Source: Halobacteriaceae archaeon Tc-Br11_E2g27 (lineage in GTDB: Archaea; Halobacteriota; Halobacteria; Halobacteriales; Haloarculaceae). Taken from it: a stretch of 10,729 nt of DNA. A program made the translations under genes and the position numbers. Below, in pieces: positions 1 through 6,769 of this stretch. Every line of letters begins with the position of its first letter. Position 1 is the stretch's first letter. A model generated the notes under the pieces. That model had not been told where the DNA came from, ran no database searches, and worked only from the letters and a program-made list of their open reading frames with translations. The stretch spans positions 1 to 10,729 of the forward strand of contig LKNH01000063.1 in the NCBI GenBank assembly GCA_001564135.1. The letters run 5' to 3'.

Positions 1-368
1 AGGATGCCGACGAAGCGCTCGGTTACTGGACGCGCAAATTCGAGTATGACGAAGTAGGCCGCTGGGAAGCCGATTCCTTTGCGAACTACTTCATGGAGCC
101 GGAAGACGCCCCACAGGAGGCGATGGCGCTCGAACTGACATACAATTATGACGGTCGGACCTACGACCAAGGTGATGCGTGGGGCCATCTGTGTGTACGC
201 ATTGACGACCTCCACGAAGACTGGGAACAGTTGATGACTCGTGAAGCACCAGAGTACCGCGACCCCGAATCCTGTGATAACCTCTATGCGTTCACTAAAG
301 ACCCAGACGGCCACGAAATAGAGCTGCTGGAGCGGGACCTGTCTGCTGATTCGCTGTTTCCGTTCTAG
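1..368 (+). CDS. gloA: Glyoxalase I-like VOC family protein, 5' end missing
   Basis: The open frame enters from the left edge (first complete codon at base 3) and gives 121 visible residues. The pattern closely follows bacterial glyoxalase I (lactoylglutathione lyase), which isomerises the hemithioacetal of methylglyoxal and a thiol. The visible fragment has the YWTRKF and EVGRWE segments, then ELTYN (metal-ligand Glu at 132-134), GHLCVRIDDL (ligand His at 186-188) and DPDGHEIELLER (ligand Glu at 321-323). The first ligand, a His near the N terminus, would lie outside the window. The family is usually about 130-140 residues, so only a short N-terminal piece is missing. Haloarchaea generally use gamma-glutamylcysteine rather than glutathione, so the thiol partner is probably different (inference). 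The gene is convergent with the stress protein gene to its right. A methylmalonyl-CoA epimerase-like VOC role is less likely given ELTYN. Confidence 0.8.
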   Translation, partial: DADEALGYWTRKFEYDEVGRWEADSFANYFMEPEDAPQEAMALELTYNYDGRTYDQGDAWGHLCVRIDDLHEDWEQLMTREAPEYRDPESCDNLYAFTKDPDGHEIELLERDLSADSLFPF

Positions 369-373
369 TTTTT
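369..373 (+). terminator. T-tract after the VOC gene
   Basis: Five T residues follow the TAG stop immediately. Archaeal termination commonly needs only a short U-run, with no hairpin. The small palindrome CTGCGCAG at 391-398 lies further downstream and does not form a classical stem before the T-run. This is a weak call from position and composition. Confidence 0.35.
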
Positions 374-434
374 AACAGATTACAAACTTTCTGCGCAGTG
401 GTTGCAAGAAGCCGACAGAAGCAGAGTTTCAGTC

Positions 435-851
435 TCACTCAGCCGCCGGCTGATACTCCGGGAGCGGGACAAGCAACATCGGAATCGTGACTTTCTCGAT
501 AAGTGTGTGTGAGACAGAGCCAAAGACGATACGTTCGGTTCTGCTGTGACGGCGAAGCCCAACGACCAGCATATCAGCGTCAACCTCCTTTATCTCGTGA
601 ATGAGCGTCTCAGCAGGCCCACCTCCTGGTCCTTCTTCACGGTAATCAATGTGTTTCGTGCGTACATTCGTTACTCCGCCGAGCTGTTCATCTATCACGT
701 TGAGTGCTTCTTCTACCACGGTTTCATCTTTCGACGTAGCGTATACTGCCTCAACTCTGTCGCCTTCCCCGACTTCTTCGGTCTCTCGCAGATAGTCGCT
801 GATTGCTTGGCTTGCCGATACCCCATCCGTGCCGACGAGGTATGTCACCAT
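435..851 (-). CDS. Universal stress protein (UspA family), 138 aa
   Basis: A single Usp domain fills the protein. It begins with MVTYLVGTDG, the first beta strand with its conserved Asp. It ends with the family's nucleotide-binding segment, VVGLRRHSRTERIVFGSVS (about residues 96-114), followed by the TIPMLLVPL strand (about 122-130). In ATP-binding Usps this segment reads G-x2-G-x9-G(S/T). Here the first Gly (98) and the late Gly-Ser (111-112) are present, but the second Gly is Arg101. Nucleotide binding is therefore uncertain, though GxRR variants are also familiar in haloarchaeal Usps. The role is probably cytoplasmic stress adaptation; the exact function cannot be read from sequence. The start is supported by an AT-rich promoter about 17-34 bases upstream. 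The gene is convergent with the VOC gene and lies downstream of the Rdx gene on the same strand, with a promoter of its own. Confidence 0.88.
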   Translation of the reverse strand: MVTYLVGTDGVSASQAISDYLRETEEVGEGDRVEAVYATSKDETVVEEALNVIDEQLGGVTNVRTKHIDYREEGPGGGPAETLIHEIKEVDADMLVVGLRRHSRTERIVFGSVSHTLIEKVTIPMLLVPLPEYQPAAE

Positions 852-867
852 ACCCCAAGATACAACC

Positions 868-885
868 TATATGTATATTAATATT
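868..885 (-). promoter_or_regulatory. TATA-type promoter of the stress protein gene
   Basis: This almost pure A/T stretch contains the 10-base palindrome ATATTAATAT (875-884). It is centred about 27 bases before the Usp start codon, where an archaeal TATA box would sit if transcription began at or next to the ATG (leaderless). No Shine-Dalgarno is seen between it and the start. Confidence 0.6.
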
Positions 886-981
886 CGGGAATGTTTACCC
901 ATTGCACAATAGATGCCAGAATAGTTTCACAAACGGGCATTTTACTCATCTGCTGCCTGTTGTCGATGTACGGAAATAATG

Positions 982-1212
982 TCAGAGTCCGTTTCGAACA
1001 TCTCTCACAATCTCATCAATGTCGAATTCAGCCTCCATTTTGTCGTAGACGACCTCGCCATCAACACGAACCACGAACACACCATCGTCACCCATCGTCA
1101 GCTGAAACGCAGATAACTCCCGTTCCAGAGAAGTCAAGATTGCTCGCTGGAGGTCAAGCGCCCGGTCACGAAAGCCACACGGAACACAGTATTCGAGTTC
1201 AACAGTCGACAT
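982..1212 (-). CDS. Rdx family (SelT/SelW/SelH-like) thioredoxin-fold protein, 76 aa
   Basis: This small protein opens with beta strand VELEY followed at once by the CVPC redox motif (Cys9 and Cys12) and GFRDRALDLQRAIL, the first helix. The layout is that of the Rdx family, whose eukaryotic members have CxxU. The middle carries GDDGVFVVRVDGEVVYD, a beta hairpin typical of the fold, and the end is an amphipathic helix (IDEIVRDVRNGL). The size fits the family (about 75-100 residues). The role is presumably thiol-disulfide redox in the cytoplasm; no substrate can be inferred. It lies 69 bases downstream of cofH on the same strand. No TATA-like element sits at the leaderless distance before its ATG, so read-through from cofH is likely (inference). 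Confidence 0.85.
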   Translation of the reverse strand: MSTVELEYCVPCGFRDRALDLQRAILTSLERELSAFQLTMGDDGVFVVRVDGEVVYDKMEAEFDIDEIVRDVRNGL

Positions 1213-1281
1213 GAACTTGCGTATGCTCTCCAGCCCAATGTCTGTGTAGGTTTTTGGGGCAACAATGGGAGAACCAGAGAA

Positions 1282-2634
1282 TTACTCGATCAACGGCGTC
1301 CCGTCCGCACGCGGACCAATCGTTGGGCCAAATGGCGGGTCATTAGGGTCTATCTCATGAGTCTCAGTATAATCAGTCGAGCGCTCGGCTGGAACCCGTC
1401 CGATTGCAGCAATCATCTCGACGTACTCGGCCACCGAGCGTCGCTCGCCGAACGAGCCACCAGCGCGTTTCGTAATCTCTTCGGACAGTACTGTCCCCAT
1501 GAAATCATCGGCCCCGCAGCTAAGCATCTTCAGGCCCTGTTGATTGCCGTATTTGACCCATGAGGACTGAATGTGGTCGATATTGTCCAGATAGAGCCGC
1601 GAAACCGCAATCATCAGTTCGTCCTCGTCTGTCGTAGCTCCCCCATCGACCATTCCCCGCTCGAAAAGTGGAGTATTTTGATGGACGAACGACAGCGGGA
1701 CGAACTCAGTTATCGCGCCGGTTCGGTCCTGCAAGTCTCTGATAACATCAAGATGCATCACGCGGTGAGCCTCGTTTTCGACGTGTCCGTACATGATTGT
1801 GGAAGTAACTGGGAGGCCAACGGAGGCAGCTGCCTCCATCGCTTCGACCCACTCCTGACTAGCAATTTTCCCCGGACAGATGACGTTACGAACTTCATCG
1901 ACCAGAATCTCCGCGGCCGTTCCCGGCACGCTATCGAGACTAGCCTGTTTGAGTTTGCGGTACACTTCCTCATAGCTCCAGTCCGTTCCACGACGAGCGT
2001 GGTAGGCTTCTTCCGGTGTCATCGAATGCAGGTGGACTCCATCAACGGACATCGCTTCAATCTGTTCGACGTAGGTTCCGGGGTCGGTCTCGTATTCCGC
2101 TGGTGACCGGTAGTTCAAATCTCCCCGCTCACTCGATTCGAGAATCTCGCGGTGGTCCTCATCAAGGACAAACGCAGGGTGAAGTCCACTCACTGATGTT
2201 ACCTCTGAGATGCCAGTCGAGAGAGCATCGTCAACAATCCGTCGAGACTCCGCTGGCGTTTTGGTAAAGCCGTTATGTGAGACATCGCTTTCAGTGCGGA
2301 AATACTCCGAGCGGTCCTTGAAGTTACAGAAGAGACAGCCCGTGTTGCAGGCCGTTGTTACGTTGTTGTTGAGGTTCGCAACGAACGTGACTCGGTCCCC
2401 GACAACCTTTTGTCGGCGTCTATCCGCCGCTTCCAGTACCTTCTCCTTCCGAACAGGGTCAATACCCTGTCTATCGGTTCCGGTCGTAAGCAATTCGATG
2501 CCATCATCAACCGTCAATCGCCGCCCGGAGCGTGCCTTTTCTAGGGCATTTTCGAACGACTGGTCCGTCTCCGGGTGGTGTTGAAACTCAAATCGACCGC
2601 GAGGGATATTTGCGCGACGGTCGGCATCTGCCAT
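1282..2634 (-). CDS. cofH: CofH, FO synthase subunit 2 (radical SAM), 450 aa
   Basis: CofH joins L-tyrosine to 5-amino-6-ribitylaminouracil in a radical SAM reaction. Its product is closed by CofG to FO, the chromophore precursor of coenzyme F420. The radical SAM cluster motif is CNTGCLFC (Cys96, Cys100, Cys103), preceded by VTFVANLNNNVTTA, characteristic of CofH/CofG/MqnC-type enzymes. Other family-like stretches are GVHLHSMTPEE, the ICPGKI segment followed by STIMYGHVEN, and EFVPLSFVHQNTPLF. The C-terminal part contains GADDFMGTVLSEEITKRAGG, a CofH-type signature segment. An N-terminal extension of about 80 residues precedes the barrel, as is usual in halobacterial CofH. MqnC/MqnE-like enzymes are related, but the CofH-type segments favour CofH. 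No cofG or cofC lies in the window. The start ATG has a TATA-like element 27-33 bases upstream. Confidence 0.93.
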   Translation of the reverse strand: MADADRRANIPRGRFEFQHHPETDQSFENALEKARSGRRLTVDDGIELLTTGTDRQGIDPVRKEKVLEAADRRRQKVVGDRVTFVANLNNNVTTACNTGCLFCNFKDRSEYFRTESDVSHNGFTKTPAESRRIVDDALSTGISEVTSVSGLHPAFVLDEDHREILESSERGDLNYRSPAEYETDPGTYVEQIEAMSVDGVHLHSMTPEEAYHARRGTDWSYEEVYRKLKQASLDSVPGTAAEILVDEVRNVICPGKIASQEWVEAMEAAASVGLPVTSTIMYGHVENEAHRVMHLDVIRDLQDRTGAITEFVPLSFVHQNTPLFERGMVDGGATTDEDELMIAVSRLYLDNIDHIQSSWVKYGNQQGLKMLSCGADDFMGTVLSEEITKRAGGSFGERRSVAEYVEMIAAIGRVPAERSTDYTETHEIDPNDPPFGPTIGPRADGTPLIE

Positions 2635-2660
2635 TACTCACTTATCCCTCGTTGATGCGT

Positions 2661-2667
2661 AAATATT
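2661..2667 (-). promoter_or_regulatory. TATA-like element of cofH
   Basis: On the minus strand this reads AATATTT, 27-33 bases before the cofH ATG and surrounded by more G/C-rich DNA. Its spacing matches a leaderless archaeal promoter. It implies that cofH has its own promoter rather than depending only on the exchanger gene upstream. Confidence 0.55.
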
Positions 2668-2717
2668 GCCGGGTATGGGTGTGGTTTGCCGTACTCCGTG
2701 ACGATGACAGGTTGGCC

Positions 2718-2733
2718 AAAACACGAATCGTGT
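2718..2733 (-). terminator. Hairpin plus T-run after the exchanger gene
   Basis: Two bases past the exchanger's TGA, the minus strand reads ACACGATTCGTGT, a perfect inverted repeat with 6-base arms and one central base. It is followed directly by three more T residues. As RNA it could fold as a 5-bp stem with a 3-nt loop ahead of a U-run. It could instead be a protein-binding palindrome, but its place just after the stop codon favours termination. Confidence 0.45.
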
Positions 2734-2735
2734 AT

Positions 2736-3743
2736 TCAGCCGGAGAGGAGTTGCATGATAGCAAGCGCCTCCAGCAACACCCAGACCGTAAAAACGCCAT
2801 ACGCACTCAACAACACGTACGCTTCGCGTTTGGTAAGGAGCAAATCCGTCCGCAAGAGAACGAAAACGAGGACCGTCGAGAGCCCGAGAACGCCCATCAT
2901 CGGGGCGGTGATGACGAAATTAATCGTGGCAGCGCCTGTTAGCAACACCCCAATCGGAATAACGACAAGCAGGTCGAACGTGTTCGAACCCATGACGTTA
3001 GCGATGCTTGCAACGTCGCGTTCGTTGTCGGCTGCCTGGACGCTTACCAGTGCATCCGGGAGGCTGGTTGCGGCGGCCACGATAATAATCCCCCAGAAGA
3101 AATCAGGCGTCCCGGTCAGTTCTCCAATGACCAACACGCTCTCGACGAGCTGGTGAACGGCAACGAGAATGACGGCGAGACCGGCGACTAACCATCCAAA
3201 CTCCCTGAGCGGGTCAATCGATGGTGTTCCTGTATGACCGGTGAAATCAGCAGTGTCCTGCCACTGAAGAAAGAGATAAAGCAGATAACCAACGAGCGGA
3301 AGGGCCACAAGGCTGCGTGTGAGTTCTCCTGCCATCTCCCCCGCAGGCGAGTAAATGAGCGCGAGTGCGAACGTCAAAAAGAGCAGGACCACGGCGAACA
3401 TATAATACAGTGTCTCCTTATGCACGACTGTCCGTGTCGTCGAAATAGGACGGTCCGACACAACCACGACGAGCGCCGGAATAACAAGGACATTGAAAAT
3501 AGCAGAGCCGATAATCGCACCAACACCGAGTTCGAACGAGCCGGCAAGGGCTGCGAAAATGACGCTCGCGAGTTCAGGAAAGCTTGACCCTGCAGCAGCG
3601 ATAATTCCACCCTGTACGACCGGCGGGAGGCTATAATGAATGGAGAGTTTCGCGCTGGCTCCTTCGAGCCAGCCACTCCCAATCCAGATAGCAACCGTTG
3701 CAATAGAGATGACGACAAGTGCAAAGGCAACGGTTGTACTCAT
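2736..3743 (-). CDS. Sodium/calcium exchanger (CaCA superfamily), 335 aa
   Basis: This membrane antiporter consists mostly of hydrophobic segments, about ten by eye. It has the two inverted alpha repeats that define the CaCA superfamily. Repeat 1 carries AAGSSFPE (Glu57) followed by GSAIFN (Asn84). Repeat 2 carries AATSLPD (Asp230) followed by GSNTFD (Asp257). The 27-residue spacing in both repeats equals that between the ion-site residues of the Methanocaldococcus exchanger NCX_Mj (E54/N81 and E213/D240). The repeat 2 Glu is Asp here, a combination also seen in K+-dependent NCKX exchangers. Length is normal for an archaeal member. A likely role is Ca2+ extrusion driven by the Na+ gradient, but the transported ion is not proven by sequence. 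It is transcribed divergently from purC, with cofH 101 bases downstream. Confidence 0.88.
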   Translation of the reverse strand: MSTTVAFALVVISIATVAIWIGSGWLEGASAKLSIHYSLPPVVQGGIIAAAGSSFPELASVIFAALAGSFELGVGAIIGSAIFNVLVIPALVVVVSDRPISTTRTVVHKETLYYMFAVVLLFLTFALALIYSPAGEMAGELTRSLVALPLVGYLLYLFLQWQDTADFTGHTGTPSIDPLREFGWLVAGLAVILVAVHQLVESVLVIGELTGTPDFFWGIIIVAAATSLPDALVSVQAADNERDVASIANVMGSNTFDLLVVIPIGVLLTGAATINFVITAPMMGVLGLSTVLVFVLLRTDLLLTKREAYVLLSAYGVFTVWVLLEALAIMQLLSG

Positions 3744-3767
3744 TATTGGTACTCTTTTGCCCCCGGG

Positions 3768-3777
3768 CTTAATACAA
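3768..3777 (-). promoter_or_regulatory. TATA-like element of the exchanger gene
   Basis: On the minus strand this reads TTGTATTAAG, 25-34 bases before the exchanger ATG. The position and A/T content suit a leaderless haloarchaeal promoter. It lies back to back with the purC promoter in the same 114-base divergent spacer. Confidence 0.5.
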
Positions 3778-3826
3778 CCTGTCTCGGTTGGCTAAGGACC
3801 GGCCACCTTCGCTAAAGATAACCACG

Positions 3827-3833
3827 TATATTA
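3827..3833 (+). promoter_or_regulatory. TATA element of purC; decides the purC start
   Basis: TATATTA is centred 28 bases before the ATG at 3858, ideal for leaderless transcription from that ATG. It is only 7 bases before the upstream in-frame GTG at 3840, which would therefore lie ahead of the expected transcript start. This argues for the ATG. Confidence 0.6.
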
Positions 3834-3857
3834 CAGCGGGTGAAAAAACGAACAGTA

Positions 3858-4886
3858 ATGACGAGCGTCAAAAATTTTCAGGTTGAGCAGCCTGCGACCG
3901 CTGAGCGTCTGGGGCGTGGTCGGTTCGAGTTTACCGATGATTACTCCGTATTTGACTGGGGGAAAATGCCAGATGAAATTCCACAGAAAGGGCAGTCGCT
4001 CTGTACGATGGGGGCGTACAACTTCGAACTGCTCGAAGCAGCAGGTATTCCAACGCATTACCGAGGTGTACAAACTGACGAAGGCATGACTTCGCTCGGA
4101 TTGGCGCTAGAATCTGGGACAGTCCCACAGGAACTCGGTATCGAGCTCACACAGGTGCCCGAACTCCCGTTCGAAAATGGAGAATACGATTACGAAGCAT
4201 ATTTTGAAGCGGCTGGCGAAAACTACTTGATTCCGCTCGAAATCGTCTTTCGAAATGCCGTTCCTGTCGGCTCATCTCTACGTGGCCGTCTCTCACCAGC
4301 GGAAGTCGGTCTGGACGAAAGCGATTGGCCGGATGAACCTATCGACCTACCAGAACCAGTTATCGAGTTCTCTACGAAGTACGAAGAGCAAGACCGGTAC
4401 CTTTCGGATGCTGAGGCCGACGCGATTTCAGGGCTGGCCTCGTTGTCGGAACTCGAATCGCTCGCACGTGAGGTGAACGACGTGATTACCGAGCAGGCAG
4501 AGCGAACTGGGTTTACACATCAAGACGGGAAAATCGAATGTCTCTATTACGACGGGGAAATTCGCGTCGCAGATGTCGTCGGGACCTTTGACGAAAACCG
4601 ATTTTCCTACGATGGCCAGCAGATATCGAAGGAAGTCATTCGACAGTATCACAAGCGCACACAGCCTGACTGGGTTGAGGCTGTGTCGAAGGCCAAAAAG
4701 CAAGCTACTGAGCAGGGTGTCGACGACTGGAAGCAGTTCTGTGATACGTCCCCACAGTCGCTTGATGACTCTGTTATTACGGTTGCCCGTGACCTCTACT
4801 GTGCAGGAACGAACCAGTATCTTGAACGAGAGGTATTCGACGCGCCAGCACTTTCGGACGCATTACACGCTGCAAAAAACTTGTGA
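3858..4886 (+). CDS. purC: SAICAR synthetase (PurC), archaeal type, 342 aa
   Basis: PurC condenses CAIR with aspartate, using ATP, to give SAICAR in de novo purine synthesis (EC 6.3.2.6), in the cytoplasm. Family landmarks are TDDYSVFDWG (residues 26-35, the D-x-S-x-FD substrate loop), an RN-containing strand VFRNAVPVGSSLRGRL (130-145), KYEEQDRYLS (174-183), and KIECLYYDGEIRVADVVGTF (225-244), matching the bacterial KIEFGLD...LADEI block. It is about 100 residues longer than bacterial PurC, as in other halobacterial versions. An in-frame GTG at 3840 would add six residues, but the TATA box position and the usual MTSVK beginning support the ATG at 3858. No other purine gene lies alongside. It is divergent from the exchanger gene, and a histidine kinase follows on the same strand. 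Confidence 0.9.
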   Translation: MTSVKNFQVEQPATAERLGRGRFEFTDDYSVFDWGKMPDEIPQKGQSLCTMGAYNFELLEAAGIPTHYRGVQTDEGMTSLGLALESGTVPQELGIELTQVPELPFENGEYDYEAYFEAAGENYLIPLEIVFRNAVPVGSSLRGRLSPAEVGLDESDWPDEPIDLPEPVIEFSTKYEEQDRYLSDAEADAISGLASLSELESLAREVNDVITEQAERTGFTHQDGKIECLYYDGEIRVADVVGTFDENRFSYDGQQISKEVIRQYHKRTQPDWVEAVSKAKKQATEQGVDDWKQFCDTSPQSLDDSVITVARDLYCAGTNQYLEREVFDAPALSDALHAAKNL

Positions 4887-4938
4887 CAGTGCGGACTTTG
4901 GAAAACAGCGCCCGAGAACGGAGAGCTAAATTGAGCAA

Positions 4939-4946
4939 CATTTAAG
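4939..4946 (+). promoter_or_regulatory. Possible promoter element for the histidine kinase
   Basis: CATTTAAG is the most TATA-like string in the 192-base gap before the kinase. If used, it would start transcription near base 4970 and leave a 5' leader of about 110 bases. No TATA-like sequence is present at the usual leaderless distance (around 5046-5054). A weak G-rich stretch, AGGGGC (5065-5070), could act in ribosome binding. The kinase may instead be read from the purC promoter. Confidence 0.25.
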
Positions 4947-5031
4947 CCATCAGTATGTGATTGAGTAGCTATCGAGAGAGAGGTACATCCACCGACACCA
5001 GTGATGGGGATACCGACCAATCAAAGATCAC

Positions 5032-5043
5032 GTGTCTGGACAC
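5032..5043 (+). repeat. 12-base palindrome upstream of the histidine kinase
   Basis: GTGTC-TG-GACAC is a perfect inverted repeat with 5-base arms, 36 bases before the kinase ATG. It could be an operator half-site pair or a small hairpin in the mRNA leader. Its length is short enough that chance cannot be excluded. Confidence 0.3.
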
Positions 5044-5078
5044 AGTACCGGGTTGGCTAGAGTCAGGGGCATAAGAGC

Positions 5079-6746
5079 ATGACAGAGCAACTTGCGCTGG
5101 GGATCGCGCTCTATCTCAGTCTCATCTTTGCGGTGTTATTTTTCGTCTACTGTGCACAGCGTGTTGAGACTCGAGGCGCTCGCTCACTGCTGGTCATGTT
5201 CCTCGGCGTGATTATCTGGATTGCAGCAGATATTATCCAGTATCATACTGTGGGAGAGCAACCCCCAGCAGTTGGCATCTCCCTTCGCCTGCTTGGACCG
5301 GATATTCTGGTTATCGGTGCGTTACTGTTTGCACTTGAGTATACGGGCCGAGATAAATATCTGACACCGCTTCTCCCGACCGTTCTTATAATAAAACCGA
5401 TTGCTTCCCAGGCTCTGTTTTTCTCCACATATGGCACTGACTTTATCGAGTTACTGAGTCGTGAGGTGTTCATCGGTTATGACTTTGCGATGACACCGCT
5501 CTTTACAGTCTATACCCTGTGGAACTGGTCACTCGTCGTGATGAGCATAGTATTGCTCGGACATATGATGTTTCGGTCGCACTACCCCCGCCAGCGCCAG
5601 ATTATCATACTGTTGATAGCGTTCCTAACTCCGTTGGCCTTCAACGTCGTTGCTCGCGGTAACATTTTTGTGTCTGATGTGACTTCGATGACCTTTGTGA
5701 TAACATCGGCACTGTTCATGTACGCAACGTTCCGGTTGCGTTTGATGGATGCGCTCCCGGTTGCCCGCCAGACCGTTCTCGAAGAGATTGATGACCTCGT
5801 GTTGATTCTCGATGAGAACGGGCAGGTGGTTACAGTCAACGATGCAGCAAAGCAGACGCTGAACGGGAAGGGAACGCTCGAAGGGACGAGCGTCTCAAGT
5901 GTATTTGAGATAGAGGATAACACTGCACTTCGGGAGTATCAGTCGGAACCGCTTCCTGTCTCGGTAAACGGCGACACATTATATCTCGACGTGAATCGGT
6001 CAGTGCTCGAAGATTTTCGTGGTAATTTCGTCGCAGAGGTTCTTGTCTGCCGAGATATTACCGAAACGCGCCAGCAATCTCTCAAACTCCGAGACAGAGA
6101 GGAAGACCTCAATCTACTGAAAGACCTCCAGAGCCGGTTTCTCAGACATAACCTCCGCAACGAGTTGAACGTCGTTCGGGCGCACGCACAGATGGTCCTT
6201 GACGAGGATGACCCGGAACAGCAACAACTACTGGAGGTTATCACCGACAGAACCGATAGAATCCTGGACTGGAGTGTCAAAGCAAGAGCTATCGAACAAC
6301 TTATCGAAGCGGATGATACCGTCGAGTATGACCTGAATCGGCTGGTCACCACGGTCGTGAACGATATCGCACCTGCCTACGAAGAGGTGACGTTTGCGAC
6401 GGACCTCAAAACGGACGGTCGAATTACTGCCGTTCCACAGCTCGAATGGGCGCTCGAAAACCTGCTGGAAAATGGAGCAGAGTACAACGATGCGGAGAAT
6501 CCGATAGTCACCGTCGAGACGGAGAGAGTCGAAGAAAATATTGAAATTCGGGTCACAGATAACGGACCCGGAATCGACGCCGCAGAGCTGAAAGCGATAC
6601 GTGACCGCGAGGAAGCACCGCTCAAACACGGGAGTGGGTTCGGTCTCTGGCTCGTCTACTGGGTGGTCCACAAATCGGATGGTGAACTCGAGTTTGAGAG
6701 TTCCGAAGACGGAACGACAGTCACGTTGCGGTTCGAGGCTGTCTGA
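5079..6746 (+). CDS. Membrane histidine kinase: 7TM, PAS, HisKA-like, HATPase; 555 aa
   Basis: The first ~220 residues hold about seven hydrophobic segments (roughly 5-25, 36-54, 68-87, 98-114, 138-162, 172-192 and 200-218). This resembles the N-terminal 7TM region common in haloarchaeal kinases. A PAS-like domain follows (about 230-330: EEIDDLVLILDENGQVVTVN to VCRDITE). A short coiled linker leads to the H-box FLRHNLRNELNVV, with His357 the predicted phosphorylation site. The ATPase domain has the N-box ENLLENGAEYND (Asn461, Asn465), the G1 box DNGPGI (494-499) and the G2 box GSGFGLWLV (518-526). All catalytic boxes look intact, so an active ATP-dependent autokinase facing the cytoplasm is likely; the ligand is unknown. 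No response regulator lies beside it. No in-frame start exists upstream of the ATG, because a TAG occurs at 5058. The frame ends in three consecutive stops. Confidence 0.92.
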   Translation: MTEQLALGIALYLSLIFAVLFFVYCAQRVETRGARSLLVMFLGVIIWIAADIIQYHTVGEQPPAVGISLRLLGPDILVIGALLFALEYTGRDKYLTPLLPTVLIIKPIASQALFFSTYGTDFIELLSREVFIGYDFAMTPLFTVYTLWNWSLVVMSIVLLGHMMFRSHYPRQRQIIILLIAFLTPLAFNVVARGNIFVSDVTSMTFVITSALFMYATFRLRLMDALPVARQTVLEEIDDLVLILDENGQVVTVNDAAKQTLNGKGTLEGTSVSSVFEIEDNTALREYQSEPLPVSVNGDTLYLDVNRSVLEDFRGNFVAEVLVCRDITETRQQSLKLRDREEDLNLLKDLQSRFLRHNLRNELNVVRAHAQMVLDEDDPEQQQLLEVITDRTDRILDWSVKARAIEQLIEADDTVEYDLNRLVTTVVNDIAPAYEEVTFATDLKTDGRITAVPQLEWALENLLENGAEYNDAENPIVTVETERVEENIEIRVTDNGPGIDAAELKAIRDREEAPLKHGSGFGLWLVYWVVHKSDGELEFESSEDGTTVTLRFEAV

Positions 6747-6769
6747 TAGTGATTACCTTCGTGCCGACA

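Noticed and set aside
1573..2106. 177-codon open frame on the plus strand
   Set aside because: It lies fully antisense to cofH, whose radical SAM motif and family-like segments are clear. The translation has no recognisable domain and is not acidic like haloarchaeal proteins.
2686..3156. 156-codon open frame on the plus strand
   Set aside because: It is antisense to the 3' half of the exchanger gene, Ser/Thr/Arg rich and without a domain; typical shadow of a biased gene.
3840..3857. Upstream GTG start for purC, adding six residues
   Set aside because: The TATA box at 3827-3833 is too close for the transcript to include this GTG, and the extra residues (Lys/Arg rich) do not fit the usual MTSVK beginning.
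4796..5020. 74-codon minus-strand open frame covering the spacer before the kinase
   Set aside because: Most of it is antisense to the end of purC and it has no domain, promoter or acidic composition.
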